Positions 46,616-55,891 of a stretch of DNA of 57,159 nucleotides are shown piece by piece (the stretch's first letter is position 1; each line of letters starts with the position of its first letter). The DNA is from Motilimonas eburnea (lineage in GTDB: Bacteria; Pseudomonadota; Gammaproteobacteria; Enterobacterales; CBDFNC01): assembly GCF_021295345.1 (NCBI RefSeq), contig NZ_JAIMJB010000003.1:205863-263021 (forward strand). The letters run 5' to 3'. The notes below the pieces were generated by a model that saw nothing but the letters and a program-made list of their open reading frames with translations, was not told the DNA's origin and searched no databases. The position numbers were made by a program, and so were the translations under genes.

Positions 46616-47950
46616 ATGTCTGAAATGACGCCGAGAGAGATAGTAAGTGAATTAGATGACCATATCATAGGTCAAGACAACGCCAAACGAGCGGTTTCAA
46701 TTGCATTGCGTAACCGCTGGCGTCGTATGCAATTAGAGCCTAGCATCCGCCAAGAAGTCACGCCCAAAAACATCCTAATGATAGGCCCAACGGGTGTAGG
46801 TAAAACCGAAATTGCTCGCCGTTTGGCAAAACTCGCTAACGCACCTTTTATTAAGGTAGAAGCCACTAAGTTCACCGAGGTGGGCTATGTCGGTAAAGAA
46901 GTCGAAACCATCATTCGCGATTTAGCCGATGTCGCCCTAAAGATCACCCGTGAACAAGAAATGGAAAAGGTGAAATTTCGCGCCGAAGAACAAGCGGAAG
47001 AGCGTATTCTTGATGCCCTGCTACCACCAGCCAAAACCAGTTGGGATAGCAGTGATAACAAACCGGAAGATGGCCATGCTCGTCAAGTATTTCGCAAAAA
47101 GCTGCGCGAAGGCCAGCTTGATGATAAAGAAATCGAGATAGAGGTTGCGGCGCCACAAGTAGGCGTGGAAATCATGGCTCCTCCGGGCATGGAAGAAATG
47201 ACCAACCAATTACAAGGCATGTTCCAAAACCTGTCGGGCAACAATACCACCAAGAAGCGTAAGCTAAAGGTGAAAGAGGCCCTTAAAGCCTTAGTCGAAG
47301 AAGAAGCGGGCAAACTGATTAACCCAGAAGAGCTCAAAGAAAAAGCGATTTTTGCTGCGGAAAACAACGGCATCGTCTTCATTGATGAAATCGATAAGAT
47401 TTGTAAACGTGGCGACAGTTCAGGCCCAGATGTGTCTCGCGAAGGGGTTCAGCGTGATTTACTCCCCTTGGTTGAAGGCTCAACCGTGAGCACCAAACAC
47501 GGTATGATCCGCACCGATCATATCTTGTTTATCGCATCAGGAGCCTTCCAAGTCGCGAAGCCATCGGATTTGATCCCTGAACTGCAAGGTCGACTGCCTA
47601 TACGCGTTGAGCTAGAGGCCCTCAAAGCCGACGATTTTGTCCGTATTTTAACCGAGCCACACGCTTCATTAACCGAGCAATATGCTGCCCTAATGGCAAC
47701 CGAAGGGGTTAAGGTTGAATTTACCGAAGAAGGCATTCGCCATATCGCTGATGCGGCTTGGCGTGTCAATGAGAAAACAGAAAACATAGGTGCACGTCGC
47801 TTACATACCGTGATGGAGCGTCTAATGGAGTCCTTGTCTTTTGACGCATCTGATCGTGATGGTGAAAGTATCATCATTGATAAAGATTATGTTATAAAAG
47901 CCCTAGACGAACTCGTTGAAGACGAAGATCTCAGTCGTTTTATTCTGTAA
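46616..47950 (+). CDS. hslU: HslU ATPase subunit of the HslUV protease
   Basis: The 444-residue AAA+ unfoldase feeds proteins to HslV. It begins [14 protein letters not shown], has Walker [10 protein letters not shown] (about residues 58-66), pore-loop [10 protein letters not shown], the intermediate I-domain (about 110-240), Walker [11 protein letters not shown] and the sensor/C-terminal [13 protein letters not shown] and conserved SRFIL tail that docks into HslV. Length is normal. It is co-transcribed with hslV from a sigma32 promoter. Confidence 0.98.
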   Translation: MSEMTPREIVSELDDHIIGQDNAKRAVSIALRNRWRRMQLEPSIRQEVTPKNILMIGPTGVGKTEIARRLAKLANAPFIKVEATKFTEVGYVGKEVETIIRDLADVALKITREQEMEKVKFRAEEQAEERILDALLPPAKTSWDSSDNKPEDGHARQVFRKKLREGQLDDKEIEIEVAAPQVGVEIMAPPGMEEMTNQLQGMFQNLSGNNTTKKRKLKVKEALKALVEEEAGKLINPEELKEKAIFAAENNGIVFIDEIDKICKRGDSSGPDVSREGVQRDLLPLVEGSTVSTKHGMIRTDHILFIASGAFQVAKPSDLIPELQGRLPIRVELEALKADDFVRILTEPHASLTEQYAALMATEGVKVEFTEEGIRHIADAAWRVNEKTENIGARRLHTVMERLMESLSFDASDRDGESIIIDKDYVIKALDELVEDEDLSRFIL

Positions 47951-47963
47951 TCGAGAAAGAAAC

Positions 47964-47989
47964 AAGGCCGTGCAATACGGCCTTTTTTA
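47964..47989 (+). terminator. Intrinsic terminator of hslVU
   Basis: Eight-base stem AAGGCCGT/ACGGCCTT, 5-base loop and a six-T tract. Its T-run overlaps the last bases of the convergent protease gene, so the two genes are packed end to end. Confidence 0.93.
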
Positions 47990-48742
47990 TTTCAACAAGG
48001 CTTTCGCATAACGAATAGGAATGGCATAGGAGATGCCGCTCGGATGGGTTAATGCGGCTTCCTTTGAGCCTTGCACAAAAACTTTATTAATCACGCCTAT
48101 CACTAACCCTGTCTCAGGATCGTATACCGGGCTACCACTATTGCCAGGGTAAGCTGTCGCATCTAGCTGAAACACCTTGTATGGTTTACGTAACTGCTTA
48201 ATCATTTGTGGCGTAATTTGTTGACTACTGATTTGTGGCGTCGCAATCGGCGTGATCGCCGATATAATGCCACGATGAGTCGCAGCATAGAGCCCCAAAA
48301 TCGCGCCAATAGGATAACCGGTGAAGGCAATACTTTGCCCTTCGCGAACATGACTATCATTTCCGAGGCGCAGGGGCGTTAATTTTACCCCCTTTACTTT
48401 CAATATCGCTAAATCATGTACTCGGTCTGACGCAATCAGTTCGGCATCATATACCTTAGGCTTACGGCCCTGGCCGACAAACACCACCAACTGCTCTCGT
48501 TTACTGGCGTTAAGATCACTGGGCACCACATGATAGTTGGTCACGATTAAACTGCCGTCACCCACCACAAAGCCGGTACCACTGAACTCGGATTGGGGGC
48601 TGCCGATAGGACTATGACTTCCCACCGCAACAATGGATGCCTTAACTCGCGCGACCGTGTTCGCCAAGTTAGCAAAGGCGGTTTGGCTAAAGCCCAAGTG
48701 TATGATCAACAAAGCGACGCTTAAATGCCGTACACAATTCAT
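47987..48742 (-). CDS. Secreted trypsin-like serine protease (S1 family)
   Basis: The 251-residue product has a signal peptide (about 1-24) and a trypsin-like domain with the catalytic triad in order: His in VTNYHVVP, Asp in VHDLAILKV and Ser in YPGNSGSPVYD. There is no PDZ domain, so it is not a standard DegP/DegS. It would act in the periplasm or outside the cell. It stands alone, convergent with hslU. Substrate unknown. Confidence 0.87.
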   Translation of the reverse strand: MNCVRHLSVALLIIHLGFSQTAFANLANTVARVKASIVAVGSHSPIGSPQSEFSGTGFVVGDGSLIVTNYHVVPSDLNASKREQLVVFVGQGRKPKVYDAELIASDRVHDLAILKVKGVKLTPLRLGNDSHVREGQSIAFTGYPIGAILGLYAATHRGIISAITPIATPQISSQQITPQMIKQLRKPYKVFQLDATAYPGNSGSPVYDPETGLVIGVINKVFVQGSKEAALTHPSGISYAIPIRYAKALLK

Positions 48743-48851
48743 TTTTTTGCCTGTTTTGACAAAGTATTAAGCTAAGTTTAGCCGATCGTATCGGGCAAGA
48801 ATTGAAAATTACTCCATACTTTTAATATGTCGATGCTGGAGTTGTCTCTAC

Positions 48852-49811
48852 ATGAATCAAGCAAACAATCATCATAATCGGGAAATGCCCCCTGGCTCAG
48901 AGTCTTCTTCTTTCGTCGGTTCCAGCTCATCCCCCTTGAGCACAACACCTTGGCCACAGACGAATGGTAATACGGGTGAGCGCTATTTAGTGCCCATTTT
49001 TGCGGGCGGAGGCACTCGCCTGCCCGCTCATATTGGTATTTTACAAGCCCTTCATGATTTAGAAGTGCACTTTGATCACCTTGTTGGCGTGTCTGGTGGC
49101 AGTATTATCAGCTCGCTGTATGCCAGTGGCTTAAGCCTAGACACAATAAAAGGCATCGCATTAGACACCGACTTTGAGCAGTTCAAAGGCTTTTCTTTAC
49201 TCAGTTTGCTGCGTAACGGTGGGCTATGCTCCGGTGATAAATTTGAAGCTTGGTTAGACCATCAACTCGGAGGTAAGCGCTTTGCCGATCTCCCTATTAA
49301 TCTGCATGTGGTCGCCACCGACGTACGCTCCGGCACCCCCGTGGTGTTCGATGCACTGAATACACCCAATGAAAAAGTATCCCGTGCGGTTCGCTTTTCC
49401 ATGTCTATCCCACTCATTTTTGCCTTTAAGCCTTACGAGAATCATTTGATGGTGGATGGCAGTATTCTCTCTGAAGATGCCTTACATCAAGACTGGGCGG
49501 AGAATGGCACGCCGGTGATTTGCTTTCGTCTACGCGGTGATGGCGATACTCACCCCATCAACACCAATAAGCTGTTTCCTTTAGCCTCATATATTTCCTT
49601 GCTAATCAGAACCTTTATGACCACGATTTCAAGAGAATACGTAAATGAAAAGTTCTGGCATCGAACCATAGTCGTTAACACGGGCAACACCTCCCCGGTT
49701 GATTTTCATATGTCGATGGAAGACAAGAAGCGACTTTATACGATAGGCTACGACACCGCGGTGAATGTTGTCCCTTTAAAAATATGGCAGCAACCACAGC
49801 AAAAAAAATAG
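48852..49811 (+). CDS. Cytoplasmic patatin-like phospholipase
   Basis: The 319-residue product lacks a signal peptide; its first 45 residues are Ser/Pro-rich and probably disordered. The patatin core has the oxyanion loop AGGGTRLPAHIG, nucleophile elbow GVSGGS (GxSxG) and the catalytic aspartate in VDGSI, where DGG/DGA is the usual form. It resembles RssA/ExoU-like patatins and should cleave acyl esters from lipids. It is separate from the barrel-fused patatin at 316. The start follows GGAG. Confidence 0.85.
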   Translation: MNQANNHHNREMPPGSESSSFVGSSSSPLSTTPWPQTNGNTGERYLVPIFAGGGTRLPAHIGILQALHDLEVHFDHLVGVSGGSIISSLYASGLSLDTIKGIALDTDFEQFKGFSLLSLLRNGGLCSGDKFEAWLDHQLGGKRFADLPINLHVVATDVRSGTPVVFDALNTPNEKVSRAVRFSMSIPLIFAFKPYENHLMVDGSILSEDALHQDWAENGTPVICFRLRGDGDTHPINTNKLFPLASYISLLIRTFMTTISREYVNEKFWHRTIVVNTGNTSPVDFHMSMEDKKRLYTIGYDTAVNVVPLKIWQQPQQKK

Positions 49812-49963
49812 AGACATAATCTATTTCAACAAGATATATTGGAATGTAAATATAAAATACATATAAAAATCAGCATAATCCTAAATTTAGTCAACCCCGA
49901 TACTGTATTACTCTGTTTACATAGCAACAAACTATTTCCTATTGATAATTATTGGAGTGACTT

Positions 49964-50386
49964 ATGACATTACGTCTTCTTCCCCTAGCCGCAGCCACCC
50001 TTTTCCTTAGCGCATGTGCAAGCAATGATACTCATCAAACCGTAAGCGTAGAGGACATCACAGGACAAAAGTGGCAATTAGTCAGCGTAGATGGGGAATC
50101 CATTACACCGCTTGGTAATAAAATACCGCAATTGCAATTAGACACTTCCCTAAAGGCTAATGGTGTAGCAGGATGTAATAACTTTTTTGGTCAAGCACAA
50201 TGGCAAGATGGCCAATTGAAGATTGAAAATATGGGCATGACCATGATGATGTGTCCAGAAGGGTTAGATCAAATTGAGCAAAAAGTCAGCGCGACCTTAT
50301 CCCAATGGAGCACCGCGAGCTTAGAGGGTAATCAATTAACCTTAACAGGTAACGAGCACACGCTTATTTATCAATACGAAGATTGA
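49964..50386 (+). CDS. META/HslJ-domain lipoprotein
   Basis: The 140-residue product has a lipoprotein signal with lipobox LSAC near residue 18, then one META domain like E. coli HslJ: GQKWQLVSVDGE, the GVAGCNNFFGQ motif and MGMTMMMCPEGLDQIEQ. HslJ is an outer-membrane-associated heat-inducible protein linked to novobiocin resistance; a precise role here is unknown. It is preceded by a 152-bp AT-rich gap in which I see no clear element, and ends two bases from the convergent ybjD-like stop. Confidence 0.85.
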   Translation: MTLRLLPLAAATLFLSACASNDTHQTVSVEDITGQKWQLVSVDGESITPLGNKIPQLQLDTSLKANGVAGCNNFFGQAQWQDGQLKIENMGMTMMMCPEGLDQIEQKVSATLSQWSTASLEGNQLTLTGNEHTLIYQYED

Positions 50387-50388
50387 TC

Positions 50389-52044
50389 TTAACCGGCTTG
50401 ACTCCTTGCTAAGGCGATAAGGCGATTCAACATACGTCTTAGCAATAACGGCACTGAATCTCGTCCGTTTAATTCAACCGCTTCGGCAATGGCTAACGCT
50501 AAACGAGGTTTAGAGCTTCGACCTATCGCCTTATCAATGACCTTAGTGATCCCGAGCTTATCCAGCTCGGGTCGCTTCACTTTGCCTTGGCGTAAATACA
50601 CATCACTAAAACCATTGTTGAACAAAAAATGTTCAATATCCTTGTCGGGTAAACAAGTTAACCGCTCTCTAAGCCCCTCATGCCCAAGCAATGCCTTAGC
50701 CTGCGCACTGTATTTTTTACCCGCTTCGTCACCATCGGTTAATAAGTGCCATTCGATACCAAAATCCTTTGCGACCTTAATCAAAGGCGGTAAACCACAT
50801 TGAGCAAACTCAACGATGCGCACTCCCTCGGCAGCAAAACTAAAGCCACATACTCGGGCCAGTTCCGTCAGTAGCCAGAGTTCAGTTTCGCCTTCAACCA
50901 ATAGCCAACACCGCGCGAGTAAACTCGCAGGGCGATTGATTCTGACATGGAATGCGATCCGCCTAAATTCATCACTGGCAAACATGGCTTCATTCAAAGT
51001 GTGTACTAACGTTCTATCAAAATGGCGCACAAGGCGAACAATATCGTCTAACTTAAAGGCCGCCAATAAGTCACATGAATTGGTGGTCACCAACTTTTGA
51101 ATCGGAAGTTGATCCAAAAAAGCCCAACTAGTGAGTAGATTAATGGGGTGTAAGCGGGCTTCGGGATCTTCAACCAATAAGATTGGACTACTTCCTCTGC
51201 GCAGCAAGCTTGGCCCTCGCGCCCTTAAGAAAGAGCCGAGTAATACCAACAAAGCGGCCCGGTTATGTTTGCCAGCCGTGACTTTTAACAACTCACTGAA
51301 ATCGTCAATCGCACGAAATGAGATCGGCTTTAAGCCCATTTCACGTACTTTTCGTGGCTGGCTAGGTTGATCGGCTAAGGTAAAGCGGGGGGTTAAATAG
51401 TGTTCAAAAAGATACTTGGTCGCCATGATGGCTTGCTTCAGTTCTCGCTCGGGCAGTGGTTGCGAGGAAGCATGCAAGCGAAGCACAGTCTTTTCCACTA
51501 ATAGCTCAGATTGAATGCGTTCCGAAGTATCTGCAATATCAGACATCCATGGCTGCAGGCTGCACTCTTGACTGATCCTTAACACAGGAAAGAATGACAT
51601 TAATTGCTTGGCTAGCTCATTGGTATTCTCAAGGGCTAACACATCCCCTTGACTATTGAGGAAAGCACGCTGGGTATGGACTTGATTATCTTCACCTAAA
51701 CTGCCTTCGACTTGGTAGTAAATACGCTTTTTGTATTTAGGGGCACCTATCCACAACGGGGCAATAGATCGAAATCGCGCGCGTAGATGTTGACCAACAT
51801 GCGCTTCCTCGAATGTAAGCACTAGGGTGATTTGGCGATGAGTTATCTCTGTTTCAGGCGCAACATGAAAGTCTTCTAGGTGAAATTTGTATAAGCGCTG
51901 AGCACTATTGAGCAGCAAGCTTAAGGCATCTAATAGACTGGACTTACCCCACGCATTTTCACCGATTAAGACGCAAGTCGACGATAACTCAAGTGATAAC
52001 CTCGCGATACCTCTGAATCCGACTATCTCTATATGCTTAAGCAA
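50389..52044 (-). CDS. ybjD: OLD-family ATPase/TOPRIM protein (YbjD-like, DUF2813)
   Basis: I choose the TTG at 52044 because GAGG sits five bases before it and the product then begins MLKHIEIVGFRGI, matching the start of E. coli YbjD; an upstream TTG at 52062 is possible. The 551-residue protein has an SMC/ABC-type ATPase domain (Walker A GENAWGKSS, Walker B ILLVEDPEARLHP) and a C-terminal TOPRIM domain (LLVEGETELWLL and LLTDGDEAGKKY). OLD proteins are nucleases, some acting in phage defence. The precise role of YbjD is unknown. Confidence 0.87.
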   Translation of the reverse strand: MLKHIEIVGFRGIARLSLELSSTCVLIGENAWGKSSLLDALSLLLNSAQRLYKFHLEDFHVAPETEITHRQITLVLTFEEAHVGQHLRARFRSIAPLWIGAPKYKKRIYYQVEGSLGEDNQVHTQRAFLNSQGDVLALENTNELAKQLMSFFPVLRISQECSLQPWMSDIADTSERIQSELLVEKTVLRLHASSQPLPERELKQAIMATKYLFEHYLTPRFTLADQPSQPRKVREMGLKPISFRAIDDFSELLKVTAGKHNRAALLVLLGSFLRARGPSLLRRGSSPILLVEDPEARLHPINLLTSWAFLDQLPIQKLVTTNSCDLLAAFKLDDIVRLVRHFDRTLVHTLNEAMFASDEFRRIAFHVRINRPASLLARCWLLVEGETELWLLTELARVCGFSFAAEGVRIVEFAQCGLPPLIKVAKDFGIEWHLLTDGDEAGKKYSAQAKALLGHEGLRERLTCLPDKDIEHFLFNNGFSDVYLRQGKVKRPELDKLGITKVIDKAIGRSSKPRLALAIAEAVELNGRDSVPLLLRRMLNRLIALARSQAG

Positions 52045-52112
52045 ACTTACCTCGACGACCAACAGCCCTACTATGACTTATAACCGAAAAAACTGAAGTT
52101 GGGTAAGTAAAA

Positions 52113-52150
52113 AATAAAAAACTGCGCGATCAAGCACTTGCTTGTAGGCG
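52113..52150 (-). terminator. Probable terminator after the receiver-like gene
   Basis: CAAGCA-CT-TGCTTG with outer CGC/GCG pairing (52125-52150) precedes a T-rich tract on the minus strand (A-rich 52113-52121). It lies 14 bases beyond the stop at 52164. The stem is short and interrupted. Confidence 0.5.
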
Positions 52151-52163
52151 ATAATTCGGAGGC

Positions 52164-52514
52164 TTAATGGTTTCCGTACTGATGACCCAATGCCATTAAC
52201 TTAGTTGATTGAATTTTATCAGGTAGCGCCTCTTTTGCCCCCACCTGCATGGCTTGAACAGCTTGATTCACTCCTTTACACTCGGTCACCACTACATTAA
52301 CATCCTGAGCAATATCTGGATATTGTTCGATTAGTGATACAATTGATCCGCTATCTAATTGAAATGTTGACACAAGCATCGCTAAAAGTGACTTTTTCTG
52401 GTCAAGAACAAATTCAGCAGTCGATTTATACTGCTTAATTTCAATATCAGAAGACTCCAGCCAAGTGGAGAATACATCAGGCACGCTTTGATAGCCTAAC
52501 AAGCCAATTTTCAT
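52164..52514 (-). CDS. Small receiver-like protein without a phosphoacceptor motif
   Basis: I do not recognise a named family. The 116-residue product looks like a degenerate response-regulator receiver: an N-terminal KIGLLGY strand and a C-terminal VVVTECKGVNQAVQAMQVGAKEALPDKI that resembles the alpha4-beta5 region of REC domains (AVEAMKxGAxDFLxKP). The acidic pocket and the DxxMP phosphorylation motif are not visible. It is divergent from the sensor kinase gene at 52690 across an AT-rich region with repeated GGTTAA boxes, so it may be a stand-alone modulator of that pair. A start at 52514 is the only clear ATG; the REC relationship is my inference. Confidence 0.6.
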   Translation of the reverse strand: MKIGLLGYQSVPDVFSTWLESSDIEIKQYKSTAEFVLDQKKSLLAMLVSTFQLDSGSIVSLIEQYPDIAQDVNVVVTECKGVNQAVQAMQVGAKEALPDKIQSTKLMALGHQYGNH

Positions 52515-52538
52515 GATTAATGTCTACATGATGAAGTG

Positions 52539-52629
52539 ATAGGTTAATGATAAGGGCGAATAACGCACTTCTGAATTAGGGATTTCCCATAGGTTAACCC
52601 GAAAGTTAACGATTTAACCATAGGTTAAT
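52539..52629. promoter_or_regulatory. Cluster of ATAGGTTAA boxes between divergent signalling genes
   Basis: ATAGGTTAA(T/C) occurs at 52539, 52589 and 52620. Related TTAAC half-sites between them create the palindromes GGTTAACC (52592-52599) and TTAACC-ATA-GGTTAA (52614-52628). The layout suggests an operator for a dimeric regulator acting on one or both flanking genes, perhaps the LuxR-type regulator encoded at 54144. The regulator is not proven. Confidence 0.5.
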
Positions 52630-52689
52630 CCAGGCATTAGCCCATAAACAGTAATCATACGCACACCCATATTTTAAGGGGGGGAAAAC

Positions 52690-54147
52690 TTGAAAACCAT
52701 CTATAAAGACAGTGTGTTGGCAAAGAAGCTCATCATTGGCACCGTGCTTTGTAGCTCAATTATCACCCTTATCCTCACTTCCATCACCTTGTATACCCAA
52801 TACTCACGCGATATCAACCAGTTGAATCAGTCCGAGCAGATTATTAAAAATTCATTGTTGAATAGCTTAAGTGAAAGTATTTGGGATTACGATGATAAAC
52901 TCATTCGGTTGCAACTTGAGGGAGTCCTCAGCCAACCCTATATCGTCAAAACACATCTCGCCCTCGTCGACGGTCAACGATTTAGTTCAGGCGTTATCGA
53001 ACATGACTGGGTGAAGGTATATAGCTTTCCAATTCACCATCAACATCGAGACAAGCAACGAGAGCTCGGCATACTCACTGTCACTGCCGACCTTCATGAT
53101 ATTTATCAAGAGCTGGTCAATGCCGCAGCGATGACATTGCTGTTCAATGCGATCAAAACCTTCGCTGTTATGCTGTTTATGCTATTTCTTATCGATAGAT
53201 TAGTGGGTCGCCACCTCGTTAAAATTGTGGCCAACTTAGAGCGGGTAACGCCAGATCAACCACCGCATCCAATCCAACTCAACCGCACCGGCAAACAGCA
53301 ACCCGATGACATGGATAAATTGGCCATCGCCATCAATGCGATGCAACAAAGGTTGTTCGATGCCCATCAAGCAGAGCGGCTAGCCAGCCAAGAGAGGGCT
53401 CAGCTACAAGAAAAAATAATCAATCAAAATCAACAGTTAGCACAACTTGATCGCGTTTTTACTATGGGCGAGATGGCCACCTCTTTAGCCCATGAGTTAA
53501 ATCAGCCCTTAGCCAGCATTACTGGATTTGCCGATATCTGTAAGCGGCTCGTAGGCCAAGATCCAATCAACACCCCGATGGTTGAAAAAACCTTAGAGAA
53601 GGTATCCAGTGAGGCCATGCGCGCCTCTGAAATCATAAGACGCACACGAGAGTTTGTAAGAGATCGAACACCACAACGTGGCTCACATAAAGCCACCCTG
53701 CTAGTCGCAGAATCTATCGCCATGCTGCAAGATATGGCAACAAAAACGCAAGTTAAAATTGACTTTGAAGCGCAGTCACCTTCCCCTTCTATGGACGTGG
53801 ACAAGGTGCAATTACAACAAGTGCTGATTAACCTGATACGCAATGCCATCGAAGCATTAAAACAACAACACGATGCGCAGGTGAAGGTCAGGATAGAAGA
53901 ACTTAATCAAATAGTCATGATTCATATCGCCGATAATGGCCCAGGTTTGGCACCCAAAGTGATGCAAAACCTATTTAAGCCTTTTATCACCACAAAAGAA
54001 CAAGGAATGGGAGTTGGCTTGTCGATTTGTCATAGTATTATTGAAGCCCACGGCGGCAATATTATGGTGACTAGTGAAGCAAACAAAGGCGCTTGCTTCT
54101 CAATACAACTGCCATTAAGTCCAAATCAGGAGAGTGCATCTAAATGA
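52690..54147 (+). CDS. Membrane sensor histidine kinase
   Basis: Translation probably starts at TTG 52690 after an AAGGGGGG ribosome site, giving 485 residues. Two transmembrane helices (about 12-35 and 143-170) flank a periplasmic sensor region of about 105 residues. A HAMP-like linker and coiled coil lead to HisKA with His268 (SLAHELNQPLASITGF, the FixL/TodS-type sequence) and an HATPase domain (N-box LINLIRNAIEAL, G-boxes DNGPGLAP and GMGVGLSI). The stop overlaps the regulator start (ATGA). The signal is unknown. Confidence 0.92.
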   Translation: MKTIYKDSVLAKKLIIGTVLCSSIITLILTSITLYTQYSRDINQLNQSEQIIKNSLLNSLSESIWDYDDKLIRLQLEGVLSQPYIVKTHLALVDGQRFSSGVIEHDWVKVYSFPIHHQHRDKQRELGILTVTADLHDIYQELVNAAAMTLLFNAIKTFAVMLFMLFLIDRLVGRHLVKIVANLERVTPDQPPHPIQLNRTGKQQPDDMDKLAIAINAMQQRLFDAHQAERLASQERAQLQEKIINQNQQLAQLDRVFTMGEMATSLAHELNQPLASITGFADICKRLVGQDPINTPMVEKTLEKVSSEAMRASEIIRRTREFVRDRTPQRGSHKATLLVAESIAMLQDMATKTQVKIDFEAQSPSPSMDVDKVQLQQVLINLIRNAIEALKQQHDAQVKVRIEELNQIVMIHIADNGPGLAPKVMQNLFKPFITTKEQGMGVGLSICHSIIEAHGGNIMVTSEANKGACFSIQLPLSPNQESASK

Positions 54148-54767
54148 GCCAAGAAAGCCCGATTATCTATATCATAGATGATGATGAATCCATCCGAGAA
54201 ATGCTTGAAATGATGGTTGCCAGCGTCGGCCATCAGTTTAAAAGCTACAGCGACGGTCAGCAGTTTCTCGACGACTTTGAAGAACAACATGGCTGCATTT
54301 TGCTAGACATCCGAATGCCGGGCCTGTCCGGAATGGTGGTACAAGACAAATTAAACGAACTTAATGCACTCTTACCCATCATATTCATCACCGGCCACGG
54401 TGATATCGCAATGGCTGTTGAGGCGATGCAAAAAGGCGCCTTTGACTTCATGGAAAAACCATTTCGTGAGTTTGAGCTGTTAGAAAAAATCGACAAAGCC
54501 CTCGCCCAAGACAAAGAGCAACGCCATGATCTTACTAAAAAACATGAAATAGATCAGCGTATCGCCTCTCTGACTAAGCGAGAGCGCGAGATTATGGACT
54601 TGGTCGCTCAAGGCCATGCCAATAAAGTCATCGCGATCGATCTTAATATTGCACAAGGAACCGTGGAAATACATCGCTCTCGCATCATGAGCAAAATGAA
54701 AGCGCGTAGCCTAGCGCAACTCATGCGCATGCTCATGGTTGCAGGCGAACTCAAAGGTGATGACTAA
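54144..54767 (+). CDS. LuxR/FixJ-family response regulator
   Basis: The 207-residue protein has an N-terminal REC domain (DDD at 11-13, phosphoacceptor Asp55 in LLDIRMPG, KPF lysine near 107) and a C-terminal GerE/LuxR helix-turn-helix (SLTKREREIMDLVAQGHANK, about 140-200). It is the partner of the kinase that overlaps it by four bases. The FixJ/TodT-type pair usually controls metabolism or respiration genes. The GGTTAA boxes upstream of the operon are possible autoregulatory sites. Confidence 0.93.
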   Translation: MSQESPIIYIIDDDESIREMLEMMVASVGHQFKSYSDGQQFLDDFEEQHGCILLDIRMPGLSGMVVQDKLNELNALLPIIFITGHGDIAMAVEAMQKGAFDFMEKPFREFELLEKIDKALAQDKEQRHDLTKKHEIDQRIASLTKREREIMDLVAQGHANKVIAIDLNIAQGTVEIHRSRIMSKMKARSLAQLMRMLMVAGELKGDD

Positions 54768-54772
54768 ACACC

Positions 54773-55891
54773 ATGGCAAATGCGCATAATAAACATCAAT
54801 ACTATATAGGGTTGATGTCAGGCACCAGCCTAGACGGTGTGGATGTTAGCATCGTCAATTTCGCATCTTGGCCAATTGAGCCCATTTATAGCCAAACTTT
54901 TGAGCTCCCAAAAGGTATGAAAGAGAGTATATTAAGCATTTGCCAAGGCCAGTCTCTCACCTTGTTACAACTTGGCACGCTAGACCATCAAATCGGCCTG
55001 TTTCACTCTCAATGTGTGGATAACACACTTTACCAAGCCGGGATTTCTGCAAAAGAAGTCATCGCTATAGGAAGCCATGGCCAAACCGTATATCATCATC
55101 CCAGTGGTGATTTCCCCTTCACACTGCAAATCGGCGATGCCAATATCATTGCCGCGCAAACCAACATTACCACCGTCGGTGACCTTCGCCGTATGGATAT
55201 GGCATACAAAGGCCAAGGCGCACCGTTAGTCCCCGCATTTCATCAGGCTATTTTTACGCCAGAACAAGGCACCAATATCGTGTTAAACATTGGTGGCATT
55301 GCGAATATTACAGTGCTGAGACAAGAACAAGCCACCGTTGGCTACGATACCGGGCCTGGTAATATGTTAATGAACGCTTGGATCGAGGAGGAACTGAACC
55401 ATCCCTATGACAAAAACGGGCACTGGGCGGCTCAAGGAAACCTGATCCCGGAGCTGCTAGAGACATTGCTGCAAGATCCTTACTTTGCATTGCCTGCTCC
55501 CAAAAGCACAGGTAGAGAACATTTCAATCTAGCTTGGTTAAAGCAGTATTTACAGCCCGAGTATCGAAGCGTTGATGTTCAACATACCTTGATGTATCTC
55601 ACCGCACAAACCATTGCCGATCAAATCAATTTATTTAGCGGGGTAAAGCGAGTCATTATCTGCGGCGGTGGTATTCACAACCACACTCTATTCGAAACAC
55701 TTAAGAAATTGTTGCCTGGACGGCAAGTGATCTCCAGCATAGAGTATGGAATGGACCCCAACTATGTCGAAGCGATTGCCTTTGCATGGCTCGCTAAACA
55801 ACGAGTCGATAAACAGGCTGGCAATCTACCGCACGTCACCGGCGCACAACAAGCAGCCATCTTAGGCGCGATATATGAGCCAACAACCTAG
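54773..55891 (+). CDS. anmK: Anhydro-N-acetylmuramic acid kinase
   Basis: The 372-residue sugar kinase phosphorylates and opens 1,6-anhydroMurNAc during recycling of cell-wall fragments. Family motifs: IGLMSGTSLDGVDVSIV at the N-terminus, GSHGQTVYHHP, GDLRRMDMAYKGQGAPLVPAFH, LNIGGIANI, GYDTGPGNMLMNAW and CGGGIHN. Length is normal. It follows the response regulator by five bases, so read-through is likely even though the functions look unrelated. Its stop overlaps that of the convergent DUF3624 gene within one CTAG. Confidence 0.97.
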   Translation: MANAHNKHQYYIGLMSGTSLDGVDVSIVNFASWPIEPIYSQTFELPKGMKESILSICQGQSLTLLQLGTLDHQIGLFHSQCVDNTLYQAGISAKEVIAIGSHGQTVYHHPSGDFPFTLQIGDANIIAAQTNITTVGDLRRMDMAYKGQGAPLVPAFHQAIFTPEQGTNIVLNIGGIANITVLRQEQATVGYDTGPGNMLMNAWIEEELNHPYDKNGHWAAQGNLIPELLETLLQDPYFALPAPKSTGREHFNLAWLKQYLQPEYRSVDVQHTLMYLTAQTIADQINLFSGVKRVIICGGGIHNHTLFETLKKLLPGRQVISSIEYGMDPNYVEAIAFAWLAKQRVDKQAGNLPHVTGAQQAAILGAIYEPTT

